Origin: Chionis minor | Taxonomy: Eukaryota > Chordata > Aves > Charadriiformes > Chionididae | Length of the DNA: 64,000 nt | NCBI GenBank assembly: GCA_013398295.1 | Contig: VZSF01001964.1 | Location: 53,027 to 117,026 of the forward strand | Direction of reading: 5' to 3' | Shown: in pieces, positions 36,101 to 47,205 of the stretch | How positions within the stretch are numbered: position 1 is the first letter of the stretch | How the letters are laid out: the number at the start of each line of letters is the position of its first letter | Notes under the pieces: model-generated | Database searches by the model: none | What the model saw: the letters and a program-made list of their open reading frames with translations, nothing else | What the model was told of the DNA's origin: nothing | Translations under genes and position numbers: made by a program

Positions 36101-37540
36101 TCTGAGCAAGCAAAGATCCCATGACTGTTTCCCCAAGAGCCAGGATATTAGTCCTTGTATCCTGGCCATATTCCAGCTTGGGAAATTACCTTCTGCCTCC
36201 CTAAATCCCCCCTGCAGTTTCAATTGGATACAGGCTTCTTCGCTCTCTTGCTGAAACTGCTGCGCAGGGTTGCTGTGCGCGGTTAAGCAGCTGCTGTCAG
36301 AGGTGGGTGACAGGATTAATCCCAGGGGTGCTGGGGTCAGAGCTGAGCGAGGGCAGGGAGCGCCGCCTGCCGAAACGGCGGCGCAGCAGCCTCTCCCCGG
36401 GGTCGTGCTTGGCCCCAAATGGGGCTCTTCTCCCAGAACTGTCCCTACGGGCTCTTTTCCCAAGCTTAGCCCCCCCTCTTTTACCCACTTCGCTTTGCAG
36501 AACCACGACTACTACACAGCGAGGTGGATTTTCCCTCATTTTGCAGTGTGTCAGCTGCCTGGCTGGACACCAGCTGCTGGAGCATCGATTCGCTCACGCA
36601 CCTGGAGAACACATGCTCTTCTCACAGGCATATTTAGGCATGGGATCCCTCTCCCCCTGGCTAGCCCTCACATCTTTGCAGAATAACTATGGACTTTCGG
36701 CTATTCCAGGACTTGTCCCTCTAGGAGCAGCTGCGGGGGCCCCATGTGGGATGCTACACCCGCAGTATGGGGTCCTAAGCAGAAAGGAGCCACGGTGCAG
36801 TGTGGGACTCTGTCCATACTGGGAGGTCCCCCCCCAGGGTGCAGTCCAGACTGGCGACCCCTTCACTGTCCCCCGAGCCACGGCGCTGAACCCCTCCTGG
36901 GCTGCACAGTCTCTGGATGGAGGGAAGCAGCGGATGGGCACTACATTTGCTCAGCTGTGCGTGGACACACACCCCAAAGGCTACACGAACCCTCCTGTGC
37001 CTCCATCCCTGCCCCAGGTGGGGCGGCCAGGGCTGAATTATACAGCAGGGCAACTTCACAGCACCAAATGAGAGCATAGCCTGGCTAAAGAGTCCCCTCC
37101 GAGGATGGGTGAGCCAGAAAGGGCCCTGCTCCACTCTAAGCCCAGGGCACAGCCTGGAATAAGGTCCCTTTCACATGCCCTTACGCTGGGGAAGGAGCCA
37201 GCACGGTCCCATCTACAGAGTCACCCAACACTGCAGCAAATCCCAGGAGCGAACAACACCAGAACAGGAATCCCGGAGGTCTCCAGACTGAAGTTGTTCA
37301 ACCTGGAGTTAAAAATGCAACACTGTCGAGGAGCCAGATTTTGCGTTGTTCTTGTTGCCAGAATCCATACAAGCAAATTACTTTGCTGTCAGGAATACAA
37401 CAGGAGACAGAGAGAGAGAGAAATCCCCTGCCCGGGCACTCTGGAGACATACCCGCAATATTCTGAGTAGTGCAGCCATCTCGCTGACATCCCCTGACAT
37501 CTGGGGAATACAAAAAAAAACACCAACACAAAACCCGACA
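33156..37540. other. Unassigned intergenic sequence
   Basis: Unique sequence with many overlapping short frames. An A+T-richer patch at 33495-33565 (GATACTTCATTATTGTGATTG, TTTATTGATTGACAG) and another at 35095-35240 may be small elements. The 275-codon (33005-33832, starting just left of this block) and 254-codon (36307-37071) frames are not protein-like. Confidence 0.35.
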
Positions 37541-38340
37541 GAAAACCTTTAAAGTCATTTAATAGATGTGATTTGTGGATGAAATATAATATACAGTGAA
37601 AGGCGGGGACAACAGCCTTTAATGAAGTGTCTTGGAGGAAATCTTGTATGACCATGCATGTGTGTCAAGGGGAGGTGTTTATACATATAAATATATATCT
37701 ACAGACATTTACACAAATATCTGTTAAACATTCTTCCTATGTGTTCTATGTGTGCATATATAAATGAATACATCTGTGCGTGTGCCTGTGCTGCGGGCAA
37801 GAGCGCTTCCAAGAGCAGTCAAATTTCAATCCGGCGTGCAGAAAGCGGCGGGGCCGGCAGACAGGAGCTCAGCCCTCTCTTCTCCCCATGAATCACAGCC
37901 CACGGACGAGGATCAGCGCGGACGTCAAGTCTGGTGCCAGCTCTTCTTCCCTGGCTCCTCTGGGCCAGATTCCCTCCCCTCCCCACCTACCTCATCCCCC
38001 CTCTTCCCTACCCCCCTTCCCTTCCCAGCAGGATGACATTCATCCATCATCAGCATTTTAAGTGCTGGCATGTCATTGAGGCTGTCAGCCGCCCTCTTTG
38101 CTCAGCGCAAGGCGCTCCGCTTGGCGGCTTGGTGCGACCATTTCCATTTGGAGCCCGTAATCCTCCTATTCGGGTTAGTTCCACTCGGTTTCACGGAGTG
38201 CAGAGTGAGGGGAACCCGATGGGACAGCAGTAAATTATATCAAATAATAGAGAGGGGGCTTGCTCTAATAACTCCAACCACGGGATACTCAGGCACAGAT
38301 GTGATGCCGGGGGTCGAGCGCTGCAACCTGCCAGGGTAAA
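37540..38340. promoter_or_regulatory. Candidate multi-part conserved non-coding region
   Basis: Part one (37545-37770) has GTCATTTAATAGATG, GCCTTTAATGAAG, CATATAAATATATATC and ACAAATATCTG. A G+C-moderate middle has a CCCTCCCC-type pyrimidine tract at 37975-38025. Part two (38035-38340) has CATCAGCATTTTAAG, GGCATGTCATTGAGG, TTCCATTTGGAG, CCGTAATCCTCC and GTAAATTATATCAAATAATAG. The texture suggests two or three enhancer cores. Coding is not evident. Confidence 0.4.
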
Positions 38341-39190
38341 TCCCCTATAGCCTGCCTTTACCCTCTTCACCCCCAAAGCCAGAAGCTCCGGGTCCCACTT
38401 CGGTGCCACCGGGTGTAAATCTGGAATTAACTGGCTGGGAAACCAAGCTTGGGATCTGGCACCAGCTCAAATCCAGTGGGTGTAAACTGAGCTCCAGCAA
38501 CCTGGCCCCATGGCTGAAAAATGGATCGACATAAGGAGAAGGGAGCTGGAGACAGGGTTACTTAGGAAAGTCAGCACAAGGTGCCAGGGAAAAGTCACTT
38601 CGCTATCCCTTGCCCAGAGGGCTGACATTCCTCGGAGGTCTGCCTGTATTTCATCTCGTCAAATGACCACGTCCTGATGTCAAACGTGCTCTTCAGAGAA
38701 GACGGGCTGTCTGGCGGTGGGTACCACGGGAAGGGACGCCCACCCCCGTGCCTCACCACCCCAGTCCTCTCCCAGCAGCTCCCCAATCCCCTTCGAAGCC
38801 CACACAGCCCTAACCCATGCATGCCCTTGCCCCAACCGCTCCAGGTGCCATTGCAGCGAAAGGCGGCTGGAGAGGATGGCACAGCTGCCATCCCAAGCCT
38901 GCTATGTCATGCACGGCTACTCAGGTTTAAACTGGGAGTTAGAGGAGAAGCTTATTTTAGAAGCAAGTTGTTTTTGCAGCATGCTTAGTCAGAGCAAAAG
39001 CGGGAGGGGAGGCAGGGGGATTATTTAAAGGGAAACCCCCTGAGCATGGACCCAAGCACTGGGCTAATTTTAGAAGCCGGAATATCCTGGAGTCGTGACA
39101 AAGGACGCAACAGGACTTTAAGAAGTGGGCAGCGCACCAGAAGAAAGTGGGATCCAGGACTGGCCGTGTATGGACTGGTGCTGAGAGCCC
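38341..39190. other. Unassigned intergenic sequence
   Basis: Unique sequence. No gene, RNA or repeat was recognised. Confidence 0.35.
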
Positions 39191-39194
39191 AGGT

Positions 39195-39290
39195 GGATGC
39201 ACTGAATCAGCTGCTTTGGCTGCAGCAGGCAGCTTTTTGCTCTGTGCCTCAGTTTCCCCATCCCTGTGTGGGGATGCTGCTTTCACATGC
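39195..39290 (-). repeat. Possible MIR/CORE-SINE relic, antisense
   Basis: CTCTGTGCCTCAGTTTCCCC at about 39240-39259, followed by ATCCCTGTGTGGGGATGCTG, matches the reverse complement of the MIR core ('tctgtgcctcagtttcctcatctgtaaaatggggat'). Confidence 0.5.
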
Positions 39291-39775
39291 GGTGGCCAAA
39301 AGGGTCACATCCCAGGGTCTGCAGATGGCGACTAGAAAAGAGCAATCTGAGAAAAGATAAAAGGGAATCTGTGAGGACTGGCTTGTGTTTGGGGATTTTT
39401 TCAAACAATTTTGCCAAAGCTGTTGGGATAAAGGTTCACAACAGCTCCCTGGCAGAGGTGTGAGCGTTCACAGGAAGGATGAAAGCCACAGGGCCAGGGC
39501 TGCACAGAGCCAGACGACGGATTTTCATTCCACATCTGCAGACTCAAGGTCAGGGTATGGCATTGCCTCTGCTGCTCCTTGCCCCGCTGCTCCAAGCACC
39601 GCGAAATCCAGGAGGAAGTGTTCACCTGTGCGCTGTGCCTGTGTGCAGCAGGCGGCAGTTCCAGGCCGGCAGAGCCCCGGCTCACCCTCCTTTTCCTGCT
39701 GGGCATCAGCAGAGCAGCGTGCCGGGGGATTTGCACACGTGCGTGTCTGCCTGCACTCCTTCCCTGAAACCTGCC

Positions 39776-39870
39776 AGCCTGCTGATCTATAAGCTAATCC
39801 TACCCCAAGCTGATCTATAACTAATTCACTTACAACACAATTGCAATATCGATTCCCAAACGGCTTTGCA
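39776..39870. promoter_or_regulatory. Candidate element with duplicated 17-18 bp motif
   Basis: GCTGATCTATAAGCTAAT (39781-39798) recurs 28 bp later as GCTGATCTATAACTAATT (39809-39826). CTTACAACACAATTGCAATATCG-type sequence follows, with a CAATTG E-box. Duplicated composite sites in an otherwise G+C-rich area suggest a small regulatory core. Confidence 0.38.
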
Positions 39871-42460
39871 GACAGTGCTAAAATGTGTGTATGTGCGTAA
39901 GGCAGGGACAAGGGAACCGGCTGACAAAAAGCCAGAGCGCGGGGAGGGCGCGGGTCAGTGCCCGCTCTTCGTGGGGGAGATGGGAGCGTGCTGCAGAGGC
40001 AGCTTTGTGCGCACCCTTCAACTCCTTCCCTTTGTCTCCGCTGCTGCTGAGGGCTGCGGCTGGCTGCAGGGAGATCTGAACATGCCTTTCTGCCCAGGCA
40101 TCCTATGGATCCACCATCCTTGCGTCTGCTGAGCAAGGCCTGTGTGTCACCATGGGAAGGATGGGATGCTCTTTGTTCGTCCCCACCGTCTCAGGAGAGC
40201 AAGCCCAGGCCCGCGCTCTCCCATCGCTATGGGAGTCATAGCTGCACGGGAAGGCGTAGGGCTGGACATCCATGTCTGGAGGAGAAGCACGCCAGCAGAG
40301 AGCAGCTTCTCCAGGGTCACACCTCATGGGGAAGGTGAGAGAGGGCTGTGTTTCCAGCCTGCCCCAGCCACCTCCGGGGGTGGGCTGGAGCAAAAAGTGT
40401 GATTTTTGTGGGAGGCAACCCCCTCCACAGCTCTTGGTCCATCTCCAGAGGACAGGGTAACTCATCCCAGCACAGCAGTTGCCCACTCCCTGCCACGCTG
40501 GGAGCCCCTTACCCGTATGGATTGACAGTGCTTTGCGGGCTGGCCTGAGCCCAGTGCCTTTGCACCCGACTTTGCTCACACCAAACTGGGCTGGGACCAG
40601 TCTGAGGCTACAAAATCCAGCACAGCCCGGGACCAGTGATCTTGGTACCTTCCCAACCCCTGGGGCAAGCACAAGGTCTTCCACCGCTTTACCTACTGCA
40701 TAGAGCAGGAAAGCAGAAAATGCCAGGGCAGCACAAAGGTTGAACCTCTCTTAACACCTGCAAGAGGCAGAGAATTTCTGTGCTTCTTCCCAAAGTTTAC
40801 ACCATTTATGCCAGCAGAGCATGAGAGCACTGAAGCCACCAAGAAAAGCCCCCGTTTTGTTCAGTGGTCTCCGAGAATGACTGTTCACTCCAGGAGCCAC
40901 ATTTGAAAGGTTGATTTATGCAGCACAAAGTAAAGAAGACATATTTAATGACAAATGGAAATGTCATATTGATCCTATGGACAGGCTGTGAAATACTGTT
41001 GTACACGGGCTGTCGCTGAATCCACCAAGCAGGTGAAGACATCCAACAGCGGGGCCGTCGATATGGGGCGCACGCTGCCCTCCGCGCATCTGCCTACACA
41101 ATGAGCAACACCAAACCAGGCTGGAAATCAGGAGAAAGCTGCTAAGCTGCAAAGGAGGGAGGATGTTGAAGAACTTTCCCATCCATCCAGCAGTACCGTT
41201 GGTATTTCAAGGGGGTTTACAGGCACGCATGGCCAGGGTGGCAGAGCTGCCATCGCATCACACGCAACACAGTGGGGCACTGACTGAGTCCATGGCAGTT
41301 CCAGCATTAAACAATACTGACAAGAGGCAGGACTGTGCATGGTGGAAGGACAAAGCTATGTGTCCCTCACCAAATACAGCTCGATGATAGGCCTCCCATT
41401 CAGTCTGTCACAGGAGCAGTGCTACCCACGTGTATCCTATACCTGCGGCTCTTTGCCAGTGGAAGAGGTGATGTACCTAGGGTTGCCAGCACTCAGGCAA
41501 AATGCCTTGGGTTGGAAAACTGAGGGGCAATGCTGCTGTTGAGTCTAAGGAAGGCAGGTGGCATCTTTGGAAAAGGGACCTCACAACCACACAGCCATGT
41601 GGGGTGACCCCAAAGGGACTTTGGGGGCCACCTTCATATCCCTGCCCTGCTCATGCTGCAGCCATCAGGATCCATTGCGTTGCTGTAGCAAAGACTCGGC
41701 TCAGCTGGAGGAAAGTTCCACTTGGACAGAGCACAGCAGAGGGGAAAAGTGATCTTAAACTGGCAAAAATAGAGCATTGGCCTCGTATAATTTCTCTGAA
41801 AACAAGATTTATTGAAGTTCTGTCTGTGGAAATCACTGTAGTGTGGAACACTCAACGTATAGATTCGATCACTGAGTCGTACCCTACTACATTTTTCATT
41901 AGGAAAAATATTGGCTGGGAAAGTTTGACCTCATAATCTCTGCATTTTAAACAATAACTAAGGAAAACAAAAGTGACGGGCTAAGGAAATCTCTTCCACT
42001 TCAGCACTCCCCTAGGCAGGAGCCAGGAGCTGAAATTCACTGGACCTGAGTTACCTGTTATGACCCTTTGTGTCCAAATCCCTCCAGACCTGATGGTCTT
42101 TGGCCACATCTACCCAAGGGGTCTCCGGAGTGGGCAGGTTGTATATCAGCACCTGTTGGAGGACCGAGGCAGAAAACCAGACTCTGTTCTCACCTTAATT
42201 CAGGGGCCTGCTGTGCCCAAGTAGGGACAGTCTTCACTGCAGGGCAAATCAAAGATAACCTTCATCTGAGATTCAACTTCTCACATTTCTGTAACAAGAT
42301 GTCCCCAGCCTGCAGTCAGCACAGGGCTGGGAGAGGGGACAGGCAGATGGACAGATTCCCATTCGGGCAAGCTGTGGTCTCCACCTTCAGTTTGGCCAAC
42401 ACGTTCCTGTCACCCCGCCAGAGCCACACAATGGAGGGCTGGAGTCTCAGCTGCTGCTCT
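39871..42460. other. Unassigned intergenic sequence
   Basis: Unique sequence. An A+T-richer stretch at 41765-41930 (CGTATAATTTCTC, GATTTATTGAAG, TTTTTCATTAGG) may be a small element. The 203-codon (39525-40136, -) and 193-codon (40103-40684, -) frames are not recognisable proteins. Confidence 0.35.
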
Positions 42461-42464
42461 GCCA

Positions 42465-42705
42465 CAGCCCCTTTCAAATTAATTCCTGTTTTACGGTCTA
42501 AATAAATTAGCCTCCATCGATTAGAGATTCCCGGTGCTTTTAATGTCAGTGTCATAATCAGATACCAGAATGGATTTGCCTTTCTAAATCATAGCTCCAA
42601 AAGGCTTTCAATCTGAAGCTCTATTTTATGTGTGACCCAATTAGAGACCGCAAGAATTTGGTCCCCAATGGCTTGCCGATAGCCTGCTTTACATACACTG
42701 CTTGT
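42465..42705. promoter_or_regulatory. Strong candidate conserved non-coding element
   Basis: A compact motif-rich block: TTTCAAATTAATTCC, GGTCTAAATAAATTAGCC, CATCGATTAGAGATTCC, GCTTTTAATGTCAGTG, CATAATCAGATACC, GACCCAATTAGAGACCG and GCCGATAGCC. Several ATTA/TAAT cores in both orientations occur with no repeats. Its composition contrasts with both flanks. No coding pattern is seen. Confidence 0.45.
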
Positions 42706-43016
42706 TGGTGGCCTTCACGACCCAGGCCCCAACCCTCTGTGCTTCCTGCCACCTACACTCCTCAGTTCTCACCTTCTGACAGCCAGAGACATCCCACCCT
42801 GTAGCAAAAGCCAAACTCAAGAAAGCCAGAGGCAGGCAGCGTTGCTCTGCCTTTGATTCATGTGCCAGACCTACATGGGAAGAGGTGTCCAAGACATTTA
42901 TGAAGATGAACTCATTTTGGGAGACAGCACTGGAGCTCCATCAAAACCTTTCCCTTCCTGCTGGGAATCTCCCTGACAACCCAAAGCCAAAACCCAAAGG
43001 ATCTGATTATCCACAG

Positions 43017-43313
43017 GTGACGGTCTCTTTTCCCAGGTAACAAGTGATAGGACAAAAGGAAACGACCTCAAGCCGCACCAGGGGAGGTTTAGATTGGATA
43101 TTAGGAAAAATTTCTTCACCAAAAGGGTTATCAAGCATCGGAACAGGCTGCCAAGGGAAGTGATTGGAGTCACCATCCCTGGAGGTATTTAAAAGCCGTG
43201 TAGGTGTGGCACTTACGGACATGGTTTAGTGGTGGACTTGGCAGTGTTAGGTTTATGGTTGGACTTGGTGATCTTAAGGGCTTTTTCCAACCTAAATGAT
43301 TCTATGATTCTAT
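43017..43313 (+). repeat. CR1 LINE 3' end, well preserved
   Basis: A 5'-truncated CR1 copy with all landmarks of the avian 3' untranslated region in sense order: CCCAGGTAACAAGTGATAGG, CACCAGGGGAGGTTTAGATT, GGATATTAGGAAAAATTTCT, GGAACAGGCTGCCAAGGG, AGTCACCATCCCTGGAGG and CATGGTTTAGTGGTGGACTT. The terminal ATGATTCTATGATTCTAT ends at 43313. Only the last 300 bp of the element remain, which is usual for CR1. It is far closer to consensus than the other CR1 fragments here, so it is younger. It is the best evidence that the genome is avian. Confidence 0.95.
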
Positions 43314-43639
43314 AATCTTAAACAATGCATTGGGCAAAGAGATGAAGTGGAGGTCTTGGAGGACTTTGGTCCCAAGCATGACTGAAAGACACCTTTTGCC
43401 CATATGGAGAAGAAGTGGTACATAACAGGCAGACTAATTGACTTGGATCAGCAAGAACAGCCACTAGTTTTCTAGGGAAGTTTTGTGTCTTTCCCTTTAT
43501 CACTGCAGATCTCAGGGCCCTTTCTGAGCACCCATCTGATACCAGGGACGGAATTCCTCTCCACCCCCTCTACCGTGCTCAGTATCTCTCTTGCAACTTC
43601 TTCCAAGACCCTTCGGTTTGATTTCCAAGTTCTGACACA

Positions 43640-43930
43640 GCCATTAGTTACAAAGAGCGATTAGTTTGGTTGTTGTCGTTAAGTCATTTTTTAAATGGCT
43701 CCAGGCAGCATCAGAGAACAAAGAAACAAAATACCCGTGAAAAGAGTTAATCACAAATTACTAATTATTTCCCCCCCTCCCTTTGCACTCCTTCCTCCCC
43801 AAATCATGAAATATTATCCCCATGAAGAAAGGAAAAGGTCTGTCCGTTCGTGAGCCCTTCACGGATTTTATACACCTAATTCATCAAACGAGAAACACTT
43901 CCTGATTGTCTGGGATTATTTTGAGAGGTG
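43640..43930. promoter_or_regulatory. Candidate conserved non-coding element
   Basis: GCCATTAGTTACAAAG, GCGATTAGTTTGG, GTCGTTAAGTCATTTTTT, GAGTTAATCACAAATTAC, TAATTATTTCC, ATGAAATATTATCCCC and CACCTAATTCATC give about eight homeodomain-type cores in 250 bp. Non-repetitive apart from one short C-run near 43771-43779. Confidence 0.42.
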
Positions 43931-44094
43931 AGCTCGTGACCCCCGACCTCCCCGCCGAGAGCCACGGCGAAGGGCGAAGGCTCTGATTTACATGTCCCGA
44001 GATGCGGCCCTGAGCTACAAGGTGGGGAATGGCGGAGCCTTGCTGGCTCAAGGAATGAGCCCTGATACCTCGGTGAGGGGCAGCCGCTGAGCCG

Positions 44095-44335
44095 GGTCCT
44101 TCATGTAGACAGATCCCGTGACTCCAAGTGTTTCTGAAGCTCTTCGGATTTTATGGGGCTGCTGATTTCAAACAGGCCGAGTGCTTTGAACGAGGCGCTG
44201 TGCATGCCATTAGGGCTTTTATATTTATTTACGGCAAGGTCTTTTATTCCGCTTTCCAGCCAGGATGTACGTGCCACAAGACAGGTCTTTAGCTCAAAAA
44301 AGCACAACCAGAGGGACAATCAGGAATGCGTGGGA
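44095..44335. promoter_or_regulatory. Candidate conserved non-coding element
   Basis: Motif-rich, non-repetitive stretch (GGATTTTATGGGGCTGC, GCTGATTTCAAAC, TGCCATTAGGGC, TTTATATTTATTTACGGC, GGTCTTTTATTCCGC). It follows a CpG-enriched stretch at 43930-44060, and the two may be one regulatory unit. Confidence 0.38.
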
Positions 44336-47130
44336 GTCTAGGCTCGTGCAAATTTTACTTGACAGGAAAATTTGGGGGTGATGAGAGCTGAGCAGTCCAA
44401 GCCACAGACACCCATTGCTCCCAGGTCTAGTTCCACTGGGATCTGCTCGTTATATATCCACAGGTCGCTCAGAGTAGAGGTGGCTGGGGAAAGCACTGTT
44501 GAAAATAATGACTCTTGCAGATGCCCAATTCCCTGCTTACCCAGTTATGCCAGTCCCATAATACCAAGCATCTGCAGTTCCACTGGAGACAAGTCTTTGA
44601 CTGTGCAAGGGCAAAGACTACTGGTGAGGAATCTGGATGCATAAAAGCTCCATTTCAGACACCCATGCACCTCTGCCACCCTTCACCTTTGGCCATCAGC
44701 GAAAAAAAGTGTTCATGTGCCCAAACCCACACCAGAGCATCTCACTGAGCCTTGGAGATGCTCAACGTTCATCTGCAGACCCGACTAAATCCCAAAGATC
44801 TTTTCACAAACGAGCCAAAGCAAAATCAAACATCTCCAAGAGATTTGACTTCCAAATCTGTACCAGTAGCCAACACAAAGCAGAAGACGGCAGTAACACT
44901 GGGTAGAAGACTGTGACAGAAAACTTGAATATATCTGCTGGCTGGCAGGTACATAAATATCCACTTCCCAGTATTTTTTCAGCCTTTGGGGACGTCTCCA
45001 ATCACAGAGATGCTCTGAACTGCACCAACATCACTTCAACAGGCTCAGATTTTGCCCTTTGCATGGTTAAAACCCTTTGACCTTTTCTGTATGCATTCAG
45101 AAGCACATCCTATTTTGTGTGAAAATGAAGCTATTTATCTAACTAAGATAAATAAATAAACCCCAGCCTCCTAGACCTGGGAGGGGAGTTTGGGAGAAGC
45201 ATGCTTCTGGGCTGATGCTGGGTTGTTTTTTTTTCCCAAGGACAGAAAGAGCCTGTCCTGTTTGCCTAAAAGCTGAAAGTGATGCAAAAGGGGACCATAA
45301 GGGAGTATGAAAATGCATTTGAATCAATAGGATAAAGTTAACAGGATCAGGAATAAATAGAATGAATGAAATAGGATAAAAACACCAGAGGAGACGCTAG
45401 ACTCAACATCGCCTCAGGGATCACTGCTGAAGAAGCAGCAGGGCCAAGTTCATCCTGAATGTAATTCCCTTGGCCATTTCCTCCTGGCATTTTAAAGCTT
45501 GGTGGATTTAGGAGCTTTGGGTGGGATTTTTTTTGTCCCTGTCAATGATGTCTCAATTCAAATAATGTGTGAGATTCTTGGGTTTGCTCCACGTCTGCCT
45601 GGCACAGCTTAGGGTCTGGCTTCTATAAATGGAAGCTTCCCATGACCCAGCAGTGCTGCTCTGGCTATCGGGATATCCAGAAAGGTGTCTACATGTGAAT
45701 TTGGGTGATGAATTTAAAGCAGCCATGTTTGCAAACCAGTTTTGGTGTTTATGTAACAGACTCCATCCTGATTCAACAAGCATGCTGACAGCCAGGCTTC
45801 GCTCCAAGCATGTGTTCAAATCTCTTTGGCTTTCAAGGAGTTTATGCTTATGCATTAAGTAAAGCAGGTGCTTTGTGGGTTGAGTCCTGCATCCTTTTAA
45901 CAGATGCACCATCTTCCCTTGGTCCCTCAAAAGCAACAGGGAGAGATTTTAGAAGAGATACTCAGGTATTCGCTGGTTGTTTTTCCCAACAGCTCCCTGC
46001 TGTGCAGCACAGCAGGGCACTCCAGCATCTCCCAGCAAGCCTGGATCCCATACGGCCCTTGCTACACCACAAAAAATACAAGCAGAAACAAAATTCAAAT
46101 ATGCTGAAAGGTATCTTTTCACTGTACTGGTTCCCAAGTCACCTCATGAGCAGGTATGAATTCTGCTTCTCAGCAAAACCACGGACCTGATTCATTTTCT
46201 GTTTTATCGCAGGGGAAAGGGGACCCTTCAGAAACCAGCAGTCTGACATGAGCCCCATTCACCGGTGAGCAAGCGGAAGGTCCCCGGGTACCCTAGCTCC
46301 TGGAGCATCCCCCTGGGTGTCTGCTGGGACCCCCGTACTAGGACACGACACTGCCGCTCACGTTCTTGTCCTTGCAAAAACAGTCAAGAGAAGTCTCCAG
46401 CAACAAAGCTGCATCAAACACTGCCTTTGAAAGGTGACGCCCTTGGAGGGGGCAGTACCCCGTAGCCCCACGTGTGGACACAACTACTAATTCATGGTGC
46501 TGCTCAGGGACCAACCCTTCATCCTGCCGCCTTGGCTTTCCCACCCGACTCTGGATCCAAGGCTGAATTTTGCTTAGCTTAGAGACTCGATGAGTGCACT
46601 GCCCCAGGCGAGATGGCTGCAGGCCATCAGCTAAAATAGCTGCTTGTCATTATCTCCTTTGTCCGGGCTGTGGGCTGGCATGACCTGTTGTCTCCTCCAC
46701 TCCTTTTGAGATCCTTTTACACCCGGCCTTTGAAGAGCTGACTGGCAGCAGGACGTTGATCTTTCCTTTCTGTCCTCTTTCCCCTGCTTCTCTCCCTTTC
46801 CTTTGCCACCTGCTCTGGTTATTTACCCCCATGCCTTTTTCAGGTCTCTTCCTCCCTTCCTTATTGCCCCTTTTCCCCCTCCATGGATCCTCTCCCTACC
46901 ATCCTGGTTGGCCAGTAGACTCCCAGAACAGCCCTGCTGTGAGAGTGCTCGTTTGAACCACCACCATGTTGACTCACTCTGGCATGGTGGTGTATGCTGG
47001 TCAGAATGGGTCTCAGCACAGGGGAGCCAGCTGTGACCATGTCACACCCTGGAAGCAGCCAGCCTGGGGGGAAAGGAGCCTTGTTCCAGCATCCTAACCC
47101 AGAAGTGCCCATCTCCTCACACCGTGGGGC
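44336..47130. other. Unassigned intergenic sequence
   Basis: Unique sequence, A+T-richer at 45130-45390 with AAATAAATAAA-type text. No gene, RNA or clear repeat was recognised. Confidence 0.35.
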
Positions 47131-47134
47131 AGGT

Positions 47135-47205
47135 GTGGACCTCACAAGTGTCATGTAGACCTCACGGCTATCATGTGGACTTCGCAAGTATCATGTGGCC
47201 TCACC
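47135..47205. repeat. 20-bp minisatellite, about 3.5 copies
   Basis: Units of the form GTGGACCTCACAAGTGTCAT start at 47135, 47155 and 47175, with a partial unit from 47195. Substitutions between copies show it is not very recent. Confidence 0.88.

Noticed and set aside
36058..36124. Acceptor-like CCTTTTTTCCAG followed by an acidic open stretch (DLTENGDGDDSEQAKIP)
   Set aside because: Looks like a terminal exon at first sight, but only 17 residues follow and no partner exon or family match is seen. One good acceptor in 64 kb is expected by chance.
36307..37071. 254-codon open frame on +
   Set aside because: No recognisable domain. It begins in a locally CpG-rich stretch and overlaps frames on the other strand.
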